The notes under the pieces were generated by a model. The model did no database searches. It was not told the DNA's origin and saw nothing but the letters and a program-made list of their open reading frames with translations. Shown here piece after piece: positions 25,077 to 36,546 of a stretch of 64,000 bases of DNA. Source of the stretch: Multivorans sp965116445 (GTDB lineage: Bacteria > Acidobacteriota > Thermoanaerobaculia > Multivoradales > Multivoraceae); the NCBI GenBank assembly GCA_965116445.1, contig OZ220688.1, forward strand, positions 3,224,001-3,288,000. Direction: 5' to 3'. The number at the start of each line of letters is the position of its first letter. Within the stretch, counting starts at the first letter, position 1. The position numbers were made by a program, and so were the translations under genes.

Positions 25077-27693
25077 CGGTTCTTCCCTTCGCCGTGGCGT
25101 TTGGCTCGCCGCGTTTGTGTTGCTCGTCACAGGCTTCGCAGGGCCCGGTCCCCTGTGGGCCCAGCAGGTCGAGGACCAGGCGGCGTCGCGCGCGGGCGAG
25201 CGGGATGTCGCGCACGAAGAGACCCATGCCGAAGGGCACTCCGAAGACCCCGCGGCCCACATCCACGAGGAGGTCGTCGTCGTCGGAAGCCGGGCGCGGC
25301 AGCGGTCGCTGACCGAGTCCATGGTGCCGGTCGACGTGATCTCGGCGGAGCATGTGGCGCACCAGGGGGAGACGAACCTGGACATGCTCCTGCGCAACGT
25401 CGTGCCGTCGTTCAACATCAGCGCAATCACCGGGGACGCGCTCGTCGTTGTCCGGCCGATCAATCTGCGGGGGCTGGCGCCGGACCACACCCTGGTCCTG
25501 GTCAACGGGCGGCGACGCCATCGGGGGTCGGTCATCGTGTGGACGCAGATTGGCGTGTCGCACGGGGCGCAGGGGCCGGACATCTCGTCGATTCCGGCGA
25601 TCGCGTTGCGGCAGGTCGAAGTGCTGCGCGACGGCGCGGCGGCCCAGTACGGTTCGGACGCGATCGCGGGGGTCGTGAACTTCCAGCTCAAGGACGCCCG
25701 TTCGGGCGGTTCGTTCGAGCTTCTGACCGGCGCCTACGGAAAGGGCGACGGCGAATCGGTCACGTTCGCCGGCAACGTCGGCCTGCCGTGGGGCGAGGCC
25801 GGCTTCGTGAACCTGAGCGTGGAGTACGGCGGCGCCAGACCGACCGATCGCAGCATCCAGCGTTCGGACGCCGCCGCCCTGATCGCGGCGGGCAACCTGG
25901 ACGTCTCCGATCCGGCACAGGTGTACGGAGCCCCCAGGGTCGAGGACGACCTGAAGTTGTGGGTGAACTTCGGGCGTCCGGCAGGCCGCGCCGCGCAGGT
26001 GTACGGTCACGCGAACTACGCCAGCAGGCGGATCGGCGGACGCAACTTCTTCTTCCGCAATCCGAACACGCGAGCCGCCGTCTACAGCGCCGACGGCGGC
26101 CGTACGCTGCTCGTCGGCGACGCCCTGGACGCCCGGGACGGCGTCGTCGACGGCTCGGCCGGCTGTCCCGCGGTTTCGATCACGGACCATGTGCCGGACC
26201 CGTCCGCGCTGGCCCGGGTGTTCGCAGACCCGAACTGCTTCACGTTCCAGGAGCTCTACCCCGGGGGCTTCCAGCCGGCCTTCGGCGGCGACCGGACGGA
26301 CGCCTCGCTGGTGAGCGGCGTTCGCGGAGCGACCTCGGGCGGCACGATCTGGGACATGAGCCTCAGCGCGGGCCGAAACGAGGCGGACTTCTACCTGATC
26401 GACAGCGTGAACGCGTCGCTGGGGCCCGATTCGCCGACGACGTTCGATCCGGGGCTTTACGGCCAGGAGGAGTTCTCGGCGAACGTCGACCTGGCCCGCC
26501 AGGTCGGTGAGCGCCTCCATGCGGCCGCCGGGCTTGAATGGCGGAGCGAACGCTTCGAGATCGGCCTCGGCGATCCCGCGTCCTGGACGATCGGTCCCTA
26601 CGCGGCCCAGGGCTTCAGTGCGGGATCGAACGGCTTCCCCGGCTTCAGCCCGATCACGGCGGGAGAATGGAGCCGGGCGAACGCGGCCGTCTACACGGAC
26701 CTCGAGTACGGCCCCCCGGATCATTCCTGGACCGTAGGGGCGGCCCTTCGATTCGAGGACTACGAGGACTTCGGCTCCACGTGGAACGGAAAGCTCGCCG
26801 GCCGCCTGCAGGTGCGTCCCTCGCTGGGGCTACGGGGGAGTGTGAGCACGGGCTTTCGGGCGCCGACGCCGGGCCAGCAGAACGCGTTCAACGTGTCGAC
26901 CCAGTGGGACGCGAAGCTCCTGGAGCTGGTCAACAACGGCACGATTCCCTCGACCTCCCGGGTCGCGGAGCTGCGGGGCGGCCGGGCGCTCGACGCCGAG
27001 AAGTCGCTGGGAGCGGCGCTTGGCCTGGTGTTCGATCGGGGTCCGGTTGCCGTGACCGTGGACGGCTTCCGGATCGACCTGCGGGACCGCCTCGGCGTGA
27101 CTCGGCTTTTCTCGCTCGAGCCGGTCGAGGTGGAGCAGCTTCTCGCGGAGGGGATCACGAGCGCCAGGAACCTGGCGAACTTCCGGTTCTTCGCCAACGA
27201 CTTCGAAACCCGCACCCAAGGCGTCGATCTGGTCGTGACCTACCGGCCCGAGGCGGCCCGCGGGGACACGGCGATCGATCTGGCGCTCAACCTGACGAGC
27301 AACGACGTCGTGGCGCACAACCCGCTGACCCTGGACGATCAGCGAGTGCGCGAGCTGCAGGAGGCGTTGCCGGAGGTCCGCTGGAACCTGACCGTGCACC
27401 ACGAGGTCGGCCGGGTGGAGCTGCTCGGCCGACTGGGCTACTTCGACGGCTGGTGGGACCCGTGGGACGACAGGACCTACCGCGGAGCGCACCTGCTGGA
27501 TCTGGAGGCTGCCATCCGGCTCGACGACTCGACGCGACTCGTCCTTGGCGGCCGCAACGTCCTGGGCGAGTACGGGGAACCGAGTCCGTACGCGAACCTG
27601 CTCGGCAACCGGTACAGTTCGCGGTCACCGTTCGACACGAACGGCAGTTTCCTCTACGCCCGGCTGCAGTACCGCTGGGGCGGCGGGAGCTGA
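25066..27693 (+). CDS. TonB-dependent outer-membrane receptor
   Basis: The ATG at 25066 sits inside the end of the esterase gene and gives 875 aa with a signal peptide (VWLAAFVLLVTGFAG). A His/Glu-rich stretch of about 20 residues precedes EEVVVVGSRARQRS, the usual start of the plug domain. The plug continues with DMLLRNVVPSFNI, NGRRRHRGS and DGAAAQYGSDAIAGVVNFQL. The remainder is a 22-strand barrel pattern with GFRAPTPGQ and an aromatic C-terminal strand. It imports a substrate with TonB energy. The His-rich linker suggests a metal or metal complex, but this is only a hint. The gene converges with the RND operon, leaving a 13-bp gap. Confidence 0.92.
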   Translation: MGGDGSSLRRGVWLAAFVLLVTGFAGPGPLWAQQVEDQAASRAGERDVAHEETHAEGHSEDPAAHIHEEVVVVGSRARQRSLTESMVPVDVISAEHVAHQGETNLDMLLRNVVPSFNISAITGDALVVVRPINLRGLAPDHTLVLVNGRRRHRGSVIVWTQIGVSHGAQGPDISSIPAIALRQVEVLRDGAAAQYGSDAIAGVVNFQLKDARSGGSFELLTGAYGKGDGESVTFAGNVGLPWGEAGFVNLSVEYGGARPTDRSIQRSDAAALIAAGNLDVSDPAQVYGAPRVEDDLKLWVNFGRPAGRAAQVYGHANYASRRIGGRNFFFRNPNTRAAVYSADGGRTLLVGDALDARDGVVDGSAGCPAVSITDHVPDPSALARVFADPNCFTFQELYPGGFQPAFGGDRTDASLVSGVRGATSGGTIWDMSLSAGRNEADFYLIDSVNASLGPDSPTTFDPGLYGQEEFSANVDLARQVGERLHAAAGLEWRSERFEIGLGDPASWTIGPYAAQGFSAGSNGFPGFSPITAGEWSRANAAVYTDLEYGPPDHSWTVGAALRFEDYEDFGSTWNGKLAGRLQVRPSLGLRGSVSTGFRAPTPGQQNAFNVSTQWDAKLLELVNNGTIPSTSRVAELRGGRALDAEKSLGAALGLVFDRGPVAVTVDGFRIDLRDRLGVTRLFSLEPVEVEQLLAEGITSARNLANFRFFANDFETRTQGVDLVVTYRPEAARGDTAIDLALNLTSNDVVAHNPLTLDDQRVRELQEALPEVRWNLTVHHEVGRVELLGRLGYFDGWWDPWDDRTYRGAHLLDLEAAIRLDDSTRLVLGGRNVLGEYGEPSPYANLLGNRYSSRSPFDTNGSFLYARLQYRWGGGS

Positions 27694-27706
27694 GTCGCTC
27701 GCGGCT

Positions 27707-30871
<3,165 letters not shown>

Positions 30872-30880
30872 CGGCCGCTC

Positions 30881-32227
30881 CTAGGGTCCTGCTGCGCCAG
30901 CCGGGGATGCCCCGCCCGGCTCGTTGACCGCGTTTACCACTCGCACCGGCGCGCCGTTGCCGAGTTGGTCGTGTCCCAGGGTCAGCACGAGCTCGCCGGC
31001 CACCAGGCGGCCGTCGACGGCGCTGAATTCGCCGGATCTGCCCGCGACGGTGACCGGCCGCCACTCCGCCAGGCCATCGACCGGTACCAGAACACCAACC
31101 GAACGGGCGCCGTCCATCGCCACCCGCTCCAGCAGGGCGGCGCCTGGGATGATCAGCGCGTCGTCGAGATCGCGCAGGCTGACGGATACGTCCGCGTACA
31201 TGCCGGGCCGCAGCAGTTCGTCATTCTCGACGAGTTCGCCCTCGACGAGGACGGTGCGATCGTTGCGGCGTACCTCGCCGGCGACCCGGCGCACGGTGCC
31301 GGAGAAGGTCTGCTCGCCCGTGGCCTCGGTGGAAACGTCGAATGCCGCGCCGGCCCGGACCGCGGCCAGGTCCCGCTCCGGCACGCGGAACTGGACCATG
31401 AGCGGCGCTTCCTCGACCAGTCGCAGGACCGGCGTGCCGGGCTGAACCAGGGCGCCGCGGTCGAGATAGCGGTCGGCGACGACGGCGTTGAACGGGGCCC
31501 GGATCCGTGTGTTCGCGAATGCCTCAGCGAGTTGGGCCTCGCGCGCCGCGGACTGCCGGACCTGGGCTTCGGAGGCGGCGAGGTTCGCCCTCGCGGTGGC
31601 GTACCGGGACGTCTCCTGCTGTTGCTCCTGCTCCGACAGCAGACTCTGCTCGTAGAGCTCCATCGCCCGCTGGTAGTTCGCCTCGACGCCGACGAGTTCG
31701 GCCGCCGCCTTGTCCCGGTTCGCCTCGGCGACGCCGAGTTGACCGCGGGCTTCCTGCAACTGGTTCTTGAGGTCGATATCCGCGATCACGGCGAGAACGG
31801 CGCCGGCCGCCACCCGCTGGCCGATTCGTGCCGGCACGTCGACCAGCAGTCCGGAGACCTGGGGCGCGATGTCGGCGACCTCGCCGACGAGTTCACCTGA
31901 GTAGGCAGTGCGAACGGAGAGGTTGCCCCTGCGGGCGGCCTCGGCGCGCACCGGCACCGACTGGGCCAGCAGGGCGTCGGCGCCCGTCGTCGCGGCTCCG
32001 GACTGCGACGGGCGGCCGAACGCGATGACGGCGGCGGCAGCCAGGACCACGACCGCGGCCGCAATGCCGGCGATCTGTGGACCGCTGATCCGCCCTGGCG
32101 GCTTGACGCCGGCGTTGGCGGCGGCCGGGACGGGGCGCTTGAAGCCGGGAGTGTGCCCCGTCTGTCCGGCGGGTGGTCGGGAGGGGGGCGGCGCGGGGCC
32201 GGCGCCCTCGGGTTGGACTATCGCCAT
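30881..32227 (-). CDS. RND periplasmic adaptor (membrane fusion protein)
   Basis: The 448-aa protein begins with a Pro-rich cytoplasmic tail. One membrane helix follows at about 50-70 (GPQIAGIAAAVVVLAAAAVI). The split lipoyl halves are around residues 110-145 (SGLLVDVPARIGQRVAAG) and near 225-260 (TRIRAPFNAVVADRYLDRGA), with a coiled-coil hairpin between. A beta-barrel and membrane-proximal domain complete it. It links the transporter to an outer-membrane channel. The start codon is 33 bp from the end of the IS1182-type element, so its native upstream region, and probably its link to the regulator at 33891, has been cut. Confidence 0.9.
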   Translation of the reverse strand: MAIVQPEGAGPAPPPSRPPAGQTGHTPGFKRPVPAAANAGVKPPGRISGPQIAGIAAAVVVLAAAAVIAFGRPSQSGAATTGADALLAQSVPVRAEAARRGNLSVRTAYSGELVGEVADIAPQVSGLLVDVPARIGQRVAAGAVLAVIADIDLKNQLQEARGQLGVAEANRDKAAAELVGVEANYQRAMELYEQSLLSEQEQQQETSRYATARANLAASEAQVRQSAAREAQLAEAFANTRIRAPFNAVVADRYLDRGALVQPGTPVLRLVEEAPLMVQFRVPERDLAAVRAGAAFDVSTEATGEQTFSGTVRRVAGEVRRNDRTVLVEGELVENDELLRPGMYADVSVSLRDLDDALIIPGAALLERVAMDGARSVGVLVPVDGLAEWRPVTVAGRSGEFSAVDGRLVAGELVLTLGHDQLGNGAPVRVVNAVNEPGGASPAGAAGP

Positions 32228-32259
32228 GGTTGTGGTTCTCTCGGGTTGTTTCGGGTTAG

Positions 32260-33872
32260 CAGTCTGTCGGACTTGGGGGATGAAGTTCAGCGGCGTGTGG
32301 GTTAGTTTGGGTGTCGAGGGAGGGCGAGAGGATGCCGAAGTTCAAGGAAGCTCACCGTGACCAGCCGTTCTTGCTGCCTCCGGACCTTCGCGACTGGGTT
32401 CCGGAGGACGACTTGGCGCACTTCGTGTTGGCGGCTGTAGAGCGGGTGCCGATGGAGTCTTTCTTGGTGAACGAGCGTGGTACTGGCTCGGCGCAGTACC
32501 CGCCTCGTCTGATGCTGGCGCTGCTGGTGTACAGCTACGCGAACGGCATCTTCGGTTCGCGTCGTATCGAGCGGGCGACGTATCGGGATATCGGTGTGCG
32601 TTACGTGGCGGCGAATCTGCATCCGGACCACGACACGATCTGCTCGTTTCGGCGCAAGAACACAGAGGCGATTGCGTCGGCATTCGAGCAGGTGCTGTTG
32701 ATCGCTCGGGAGTTGAAGCTGTTGCGTGTGGGTATGGTGAGCGTTGACGGCACGAAGGTTGACGCGAGCGCGAGCAAGCGGAACAGCTTGCGTTACGACC
32801 GGGCTACCGAGCTGCGCGAGCAGTTGCAGACTGAGATCGCGGCCTTGCTGGAGGAGGCGGAGCGTGCGGACGGCGAGGCTGCCGACGACGGGCAGAGCTT
32901 GCCGGCGGAGTTGAAGCGTCGCAAGCGGTTGAAGGCGAAGCTGGACGCGGCATGCGCGACGCTTGAGCGCCGCGCGCGCCGGCAGGCGGCGAGGGAGCGA
33001 GCCGAGTACGAGCGCAAGCTGGCGGAGCGGGAGAAGCGGCCGCCGAATCGTCGTGGTCCGGAGCCGAAGCCTCCGAGCGCGGCGCCGGAGGCGAAGCAGC
33101 AGATCAATCTCGTCGACAAGGACAGCGGCCTGATGAAGAAGAGCAAGAGCTCCGAATACCGTCAGGCCTACAACGCTCAGGCCGTGGTGGACGCCGAGGG
33201 GAGTCAGTTGGTGCTGGGCGCCCGGGTGAGCGGCTGTGCGAACGACAAGCACGAACTGGTCGCGGACGTGGATTCGGTGCCGGAGACTGCGGGAACGGTC
33301 GAGCGAGCGCTGGCGGACAACAGTTACGCCACCGGCAGCGAGGTGAAGACGCTCGAGGACCGGGGCATCGACGTCTTGGTGTCGACCCGGAGGGAGGATC
33401 GTCGTCGCCAGCACGACTTCCGGCCCGAGAAGCCAGAGAAGCCTCGGAAGAAGCCGAAGTCCGAATGGGTGCGGAAGATGCAGGAGAAGCTGGCTCAGGA
33501 CTCGAATCGCGAAAGGTACAGCCTGCGCAAGCAAACGGTGGAGCCGGTATTCGGCATCGTCAAACACGTCTTGGGATTCCGGCAGTTTCACCTGCGCGGA
33601 CTGACAAAAGTCGACGGAGAGTGGAAGCTCGTCATGCTGGCGTACAACTGCAAGCGCCTGCACAACCTGTTGGCCGCTTGAACGCTCGTGGCCGCCCTGT
33701 CTCCGCTCTCCGAAACTCCTCGATCGCATTCGACCGCCAAAACGGACCCTGCCAGCCGCCGAATGCGGACGCGCGGCCGCTCAGTCCGCCCCACCGTCGC
33801 TCACGCCACTCGCCCGAACCACCTGCCAGGCCTACCCGAGCCTCTCCGCAACAGCCCAAGTCCGACAGACTG
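32260..33872. mobile_element. Complete IS1182-type insertion sequence
   Basis: The element is 1,613 bp long. Perfect 18-bp terminal inverted repeats, CAGTCTGTCGGACTTGGG, lie at 32260-32277 and, reversed, at 33855-33872. Outside both ends stands TTAG (32256-32259 and 33873-33876), which looks like a 4-bp target duplication. One transposase gene fills most of it. Ends and transposase are intact, so the insertion may be recent. It lies between the efflux adaptor gene and the MarR/GbsR-type gene. Confidence 0.93.
32332..33681 (+). CDS. IS1182 family transposase
   Basis: The ATG at 32332 gives 449 aa, starting MPKFKEAHRDQPFLLPPDLR; an in-frame codon at 32311 is less likely. The DDE catalytic core is visible: VSVDGTKVDASASK carries the first Asp, AQAVVDAEGSQLVLGA and the LADNSYATG segment the second region, and QTVEPVFGIVKHVLGFRQF the YREK-like C-terminal block with the Glu. 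A lysine-arginine-rich coiled coil fills the insertion between the first and second parts. No frameshift or stop is present, so the enzyme should be active. Confidence 0.92.
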   Translation: MPKFKEAHRDQPFLLPPDLRDWVPEDDLAHFVLAAVERVPMESFLVNERGTGSAQYPPRLMLALLVYSYANGIFGSRRIERATYRDIGVRYVAANLHPDHDTICSFRRKNTEAIASAFEQVLLIARELKLLRVGMVSVDGTKVDASASKRNSLRYDRATELREQLQTEIAALLEEAERADGEAADDGQSLPAELKRRKRLKAKLDAACATLERRARRQAARERAEYERKLAEREKRPPNRRGPEPKPPSAAPEAKQQINLVDKDSGLMKKSKSSEYRQAYNAQAVVDAEGSQLVLGARVSGCANDKHELVADVDSVPETAGTVERALADNSYATGSEVKTLEDRGIDVLVSTRREDRRRQHDFRPEKPEKPRKKPKSEWVRKMQEKLAQDSNRERYSLRKQTVEPVFGIVKHVLGFRQFHLRGLTKVDGEWKLVMLAYNCKRLHNLLAA

Positions 33873-33890
33873 TTAGCCGTTCGGGATGGT

Positions 33891-34436
33891 CTACGGAGTA
33901 CCGGATGGGGAGTTGCCGCCAGCTTCCTCGATCACTGCGAGCATGGAGTTGAGGCTGTCGGCGAGGACGGCGTAGAAGCGGATGAGCCCGTCCAGGCGGT
34001 CGCCGACGACGTCGCCGCCGTCGGTGTCGGGAGGGAGCGCCTGCTTCATCTCCTCGGCCATGGCCTGCCGGTCGCGGAAGCGGTCCGCGACCCGTTGCAG
34101 CAGGCCGGGCTGCTCGTTGATCTGGAAGTAGTCCCGGCGGTCGCCCGGGCGGGTGACCCGTTCGATGACGCCCATGTTCTCCAGCAGGCGGGTGTTCGTG
34201 CTGATGCTGCCGCGGCTGACGCGAAGACGCTCGGCCAGGTGGTCGAAGCGAAGGGGCTGGGGCGACACGATGAGCAGGCCGACCAGGCGGCCCGCGATCC
34301 GGGGCAGGCGGTCTTCTTCGAGCGCCAGCCCCATGCCCTCGATGAAGCGCTCCTCGGCGGCGTGAAGGGCGAACTCGGCCGCGGCAGCGGGCTCGGCGGA
34401 TCGGTCCGGAACGGGAATCGGTTCGGAGACGGTCAT
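33891..34436 (-). CDS. MarR/GbsR-type transcriptional regulator
   Basis: The product has 181 aa. After a Pro/Ala-rich start it has a winged-helix core: LVGLLIVSPQPLRFDHLAER, then LRVSRGSISTNTRLLENMG as recognition helix region, and RVTRPGDRRDYFQIN as wing. This pattern is that of the GbsR/MarR family. A helical dimerisation region follows. Without the insertion element the stop would be only about 45 bp from the adaptor start, so the gene was probably first in an operon with the efflux genes and is likely their repressor. A palindrome overlapping its probable promoter suggests self-regulation. Confidence 0.82.
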   Translation of the reverse strand: MTVSEPIPVPDRSAEPAAAAEFALHAAEERFIEGMGLALEEDRLPRIAGRLVGLLIVSPQPLRFDHLAERLRVSRGSISTNTRLLENMGVIERVTRPGDRRDYFQINEQPGLLQRVADRFRDRQAMAEEMKQALPPDTDGGDVVGDRLDGLIRFYAVLADSLNSMLAVIEEAGGNSPSGTP

Positions 34437-34462
34437 TGGTCAGGGAGTTTGGAACGTCCGGT

Positions 34463-34484
34463 TTGTTTTGTCAAGACTGAACAA
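34463..34484 (-). promoter_or_regulatory. Putative operator and -35 box of the MarR/GbsR-type gene
   Basis: TTGTTTTGTC-AA-GACTGAACAA is an inverted repeat with 8 of 10 matching positions. Read on the gene's strand it contains a consensus TTGACA (34474 to 34469), followed after 17 nt by CAAACT as a weak -10, close to the start codon at 34436. A dimeric MarR-type protein bound here would block transcription. No Shine-Dalgarno is seen before the start, so the message may be nearly leaderless. Confidence 0.45.
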
Positions 34485-34558
34485 GGTGAACGGTATGAAC
34501 GGATGCCGCTTCGCGGAAAGCGGGCGCCGGTCCGGGGCGGGGCGGTAGGCTCGCGACG

Positions 34559-34966
34559 ATGCGGTCCTCAAGTCCTCGCTCGAGCCCCGGGCTCCTGCCC
34601 CTGCTTCTGGGTCTGGGCATGCTGGTCTTTGCCCTGTTGCAGCTCAACGACCCGGATCCCCTCATCTGGGTGAGCTACTACGCGGCAATCGCCTGCGCCT
34701 GTACGGTCGCCGCCTACCGGCCGCTTCCCACGGTCGCGTTCGTGGGCCTGGCCGCGGTGACCGCGGCCGGCGCGGTGCTTACCCTGCCGGGCTTTGCCGA
34801 CTGGATTCTGAACCGCCCGACCAGTGATCTCTGGGCGCCGATGTCGACGGACCGGATGTACATCGAGCACAGCCGAGAATTGTTGGGACTGGTGATAGCG
34901 GGGGCTTGCCTGGTTGCCGCGCACCGGCTGTCGCGGCGGCGGAGCCAGGACTCCAGGCGGCAATGA
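34559..34966 (+). CDS. TMEM220-like membrane protein
   Basis: The product has 135 aa and about four hydrophobic helices. The segment LVFALLQLNDPDPLIWVSYY near residues 22-41 is the hallmark of the transmembrane 220 family, whose function is unknown. A second conserved area, STDRMYIEHSRELLGLVI, precedes the last helix. The tail is basic. It is divergent from the MarR/GbsR-type gene and seems to be transcribed alone. Confidence 0.75.
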   Translation: MRSSSPRSSPGLLPLLLGLGMLVFALLQLNDPDPLIWVSYYAAIACACTVAAYRPLPTVAFVGLAAVTAAGAVLTLPGFADWILNRPTSDLWAPMSTDRMYIEHSRELLGLVIAGACLVAAHRLSRRRSQDSRRQ

Positions 34967-35010
34967 CCGCAGTGCGGCGGCCCCTGCACGGGGACCGTCC
35001 CTCCTCGCCG

Positions 35011-35105
35011 GATGCCGGCCAGAACCGGGGTGGCGCGGACCCGCGCCACCCGCGAACCAGTCCGTGCGCCCGTCAGCGGGCGCACGGATGGCAGGCCGGC
35101 GCACC
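35011..35105 (-). repeat. Dispersed double-hairpin repeat, copy 1
   Basis: The element contains two strong hairpins: a 9-bp stem at 35029-35050 (GGTGGCGCG/CGCGCCACC) and an 11-bp stem at 35062-35087 (CCGTGCGCCCG/CGGGCGCACGG), joined by a conserved linker. It is in reverse orientation relative to the other two copies at 43933 and 47326. It lies between two convergent genes, where it could end transcription from both sides. Confidence 0.88.
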
Positions 35106-35131
35106 CGGTGTTCGCGCACTCCGTGCCGGGG

Positions 35132-36433
35132 CTACTGCTCCGGCACGGCGGCGCTCATCATGAAGCCCATCATCATCTCGTCCGTCGAGGGCTGGCCGAA
35201 GCGGACGGTGCGGGTCGAGTCGAAGCCGTAGCGGGCGGCCTTTTCGGCCGAGTTGTCGTACCAGGCGGTGTACTCGACCCGCGTTCCCTTCGGGATCCGC
35301 TTCAACTCGTCGTAGTAGTAGACGGTCTGCCAGGAGAAGTCGAACTGCGGCACGTCGAGGAGGACCTCCGTCGTGCCGTCCGGGTAGAAGGCTTCGAAGC
35401 GCGCCGCCTTGCCCCGCATGTGCATGTGCGGCATCAGGGCGATGATGTCCGTGTCGCGCTGGGCGACGGTGGCGTAGGGCCCGACCTGGTGGTTGCCGTC
35501 GTTCGGCGGGATCGCGAAGGTGAAGTTCATGATCGGCCGGAGGCCGGAGCCGAGCGAACGCTCAACGGGTTCGTCGGCGAAGACGAAGCCGATCGAGGAC
35601 TGGTCCCGGACGCCGGTGCCGGCGCCGGGTTCCTTGTGGTAGTGGATGTCGAACGTGACCCGCGAGCCCTTCCTGAGCAGGAAGCCGTAGCCCTCCGGGT
35701 AGCGGTTCGCGTCGCTGCCCGAGGAGACGCCGCCCATGTAGCTGCCCGCATTGTCGGGCGACGGGGCGATCTGGTCCTGGTTCGGGAACTCGGGCGGCGG
35801 CGGCAGTTCGCCGTTCTCGTCCGGTGGCAGGAGGTGCAGGTTGAAGTGGTGGATGATCTCGCTGTCCGGCTTGCACTGGAAGGCGACGACCCAGCGGTCC
35901 TCCGGCAGGTCCTCCTCGGTCAGGACGTAGGAGAAGGCGGCGTAGAGGTCTTCCACGTCGTCCTCGACGAAGTAGGGCTCGGGCATCGTGACGACCAGGT
36001 CGGGCTCGCCGACGACCCAGCCGCCGGTGCTCGGGAACTCGCGCGGCGGGGGAGCGTCCGCGACGTCGCCGGGGGCGGCGCCGGTCGTGGCCCAGTTCAC
36101 CAGGGTCTCGATCTCGGCCTGGTTCAGCACGCGCTCGTTGGCGAACGTGCCGTCGTGCCGGGGGTGGGCGTCCCACGGCGGCATCTCGCGAGCCGCGACG
36201 GTGCGGGCGATGGACCGGGCCCAGGGCCGCGAGTCGGCGTAGGTCGTCAGCGCCATCGGCGCGCGCATGCCGCCGTAGTTCGCGCCGGCCGGCCGGTGGC
36301 AGTCCTGGCAGTGCATCTGGAGCACCGGCAGGACGTCCGCGTAGAAGGTTGGCGCGTCGCGGTCGGCGGCGACGACCGGCGTGGCGAGGAGGGCGAGAGC
36401 GAGGAGCGGGCCGGGCGAGGTCGAGAGCTTCAT
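35132..36433 (-). CDS. Secreted cytochrome c fused to a PHM-like copper monooxygenase fold
   Basis: The ATG at 36433 gives 433 aa with a signal peptide (LLALALLATPVVAA). A cytochrome c domain follows, with haem motif CQDCH near residue 40 and a MPPW segment that can supply the axial Met. The C-terminal two thirds match the peptidylglycine hydroxylating monooxygenase fold: paired histidines in EIIHHFNLHL, then FDIHYHKEP, and HMHMRGKA, which correspond to the two copper sites. Bacterial relatives are annotated as ascorbate-dependent monooxygenases. The attached haem domain suggests electrons come from a cytochrome chain. Substrate unknown. Confidence 0.8.
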   Translation of the reverse strand: MKLSTSPGPLLALALLATPVVAADRDAPTFYADVLPVLQMHCQDCHRPAGANYGGMRAPMALTTYADSRPWARSIARTVAAREMPPWDAHPRHDGTFANERVLNQAEIETLVNWATTGAAPGDVADAPPPREFPSTGGWVVGEPDLVVTMPEPYFVEDDVEDLYAAFSYVLTEEDLPEDRWVVAFQCKPDSEIIHHFNLHLLPPDENGELPPPPEFPNQDQIAPSPDNAGSYMGGVSSGSDANRYPEGYGFLLRKGSRVTFDIHYHKEPGAGTGVRDQSSIGFVFADEPVERSLGSGLRPIMNFTFAIPPNDGNHQVGPYATVAQRDTDIIALMPHMHMRGKAARFEAFYPDGTTEVLLDVPQFDFSWQTVYYYDELKRIPKGTRVEYTAWYDNSAEKAARYGFDSTRTVRFGQPSTDEMMMGFMMSAAVPEQ

Positions 36434-36449
36434 GGCGGGAGAGTACCAG

Positions 36450-36507
36450 TCGGATGCCGACGGGGACGTCGGCGGACCCAGTGTCGGATGCCGACGGGGA
36501 CGTCGGT
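36450..36507. repeat. Two tandem hairpin repeats (34-bp period)
   Basis: TCGGATGCCGACGGGGACG begins at 36450 and again at 36484. Each copy forms GCCGACG-ggga-CGTCGGC, at 36456-36473 and 36490-36507 (last base T in the second). A third copy is inside smc at 37270-37287. The pair lies between the cytochrome-monooxygenase start and the smc stop. Confidence 0.85.
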
Positions 36508-36546
36508 GCATCCCGCCCCGGAAGGCCGGTGTAGCGGGTTTGGCGC

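Noticed and set aside
36450..36507. Two 34-bp repeats considered as a mini CRISPR array
   Set aside because: Only two units, the spacing is part of the repeat itself, and a copy lies in a coding gene; no cas genes.
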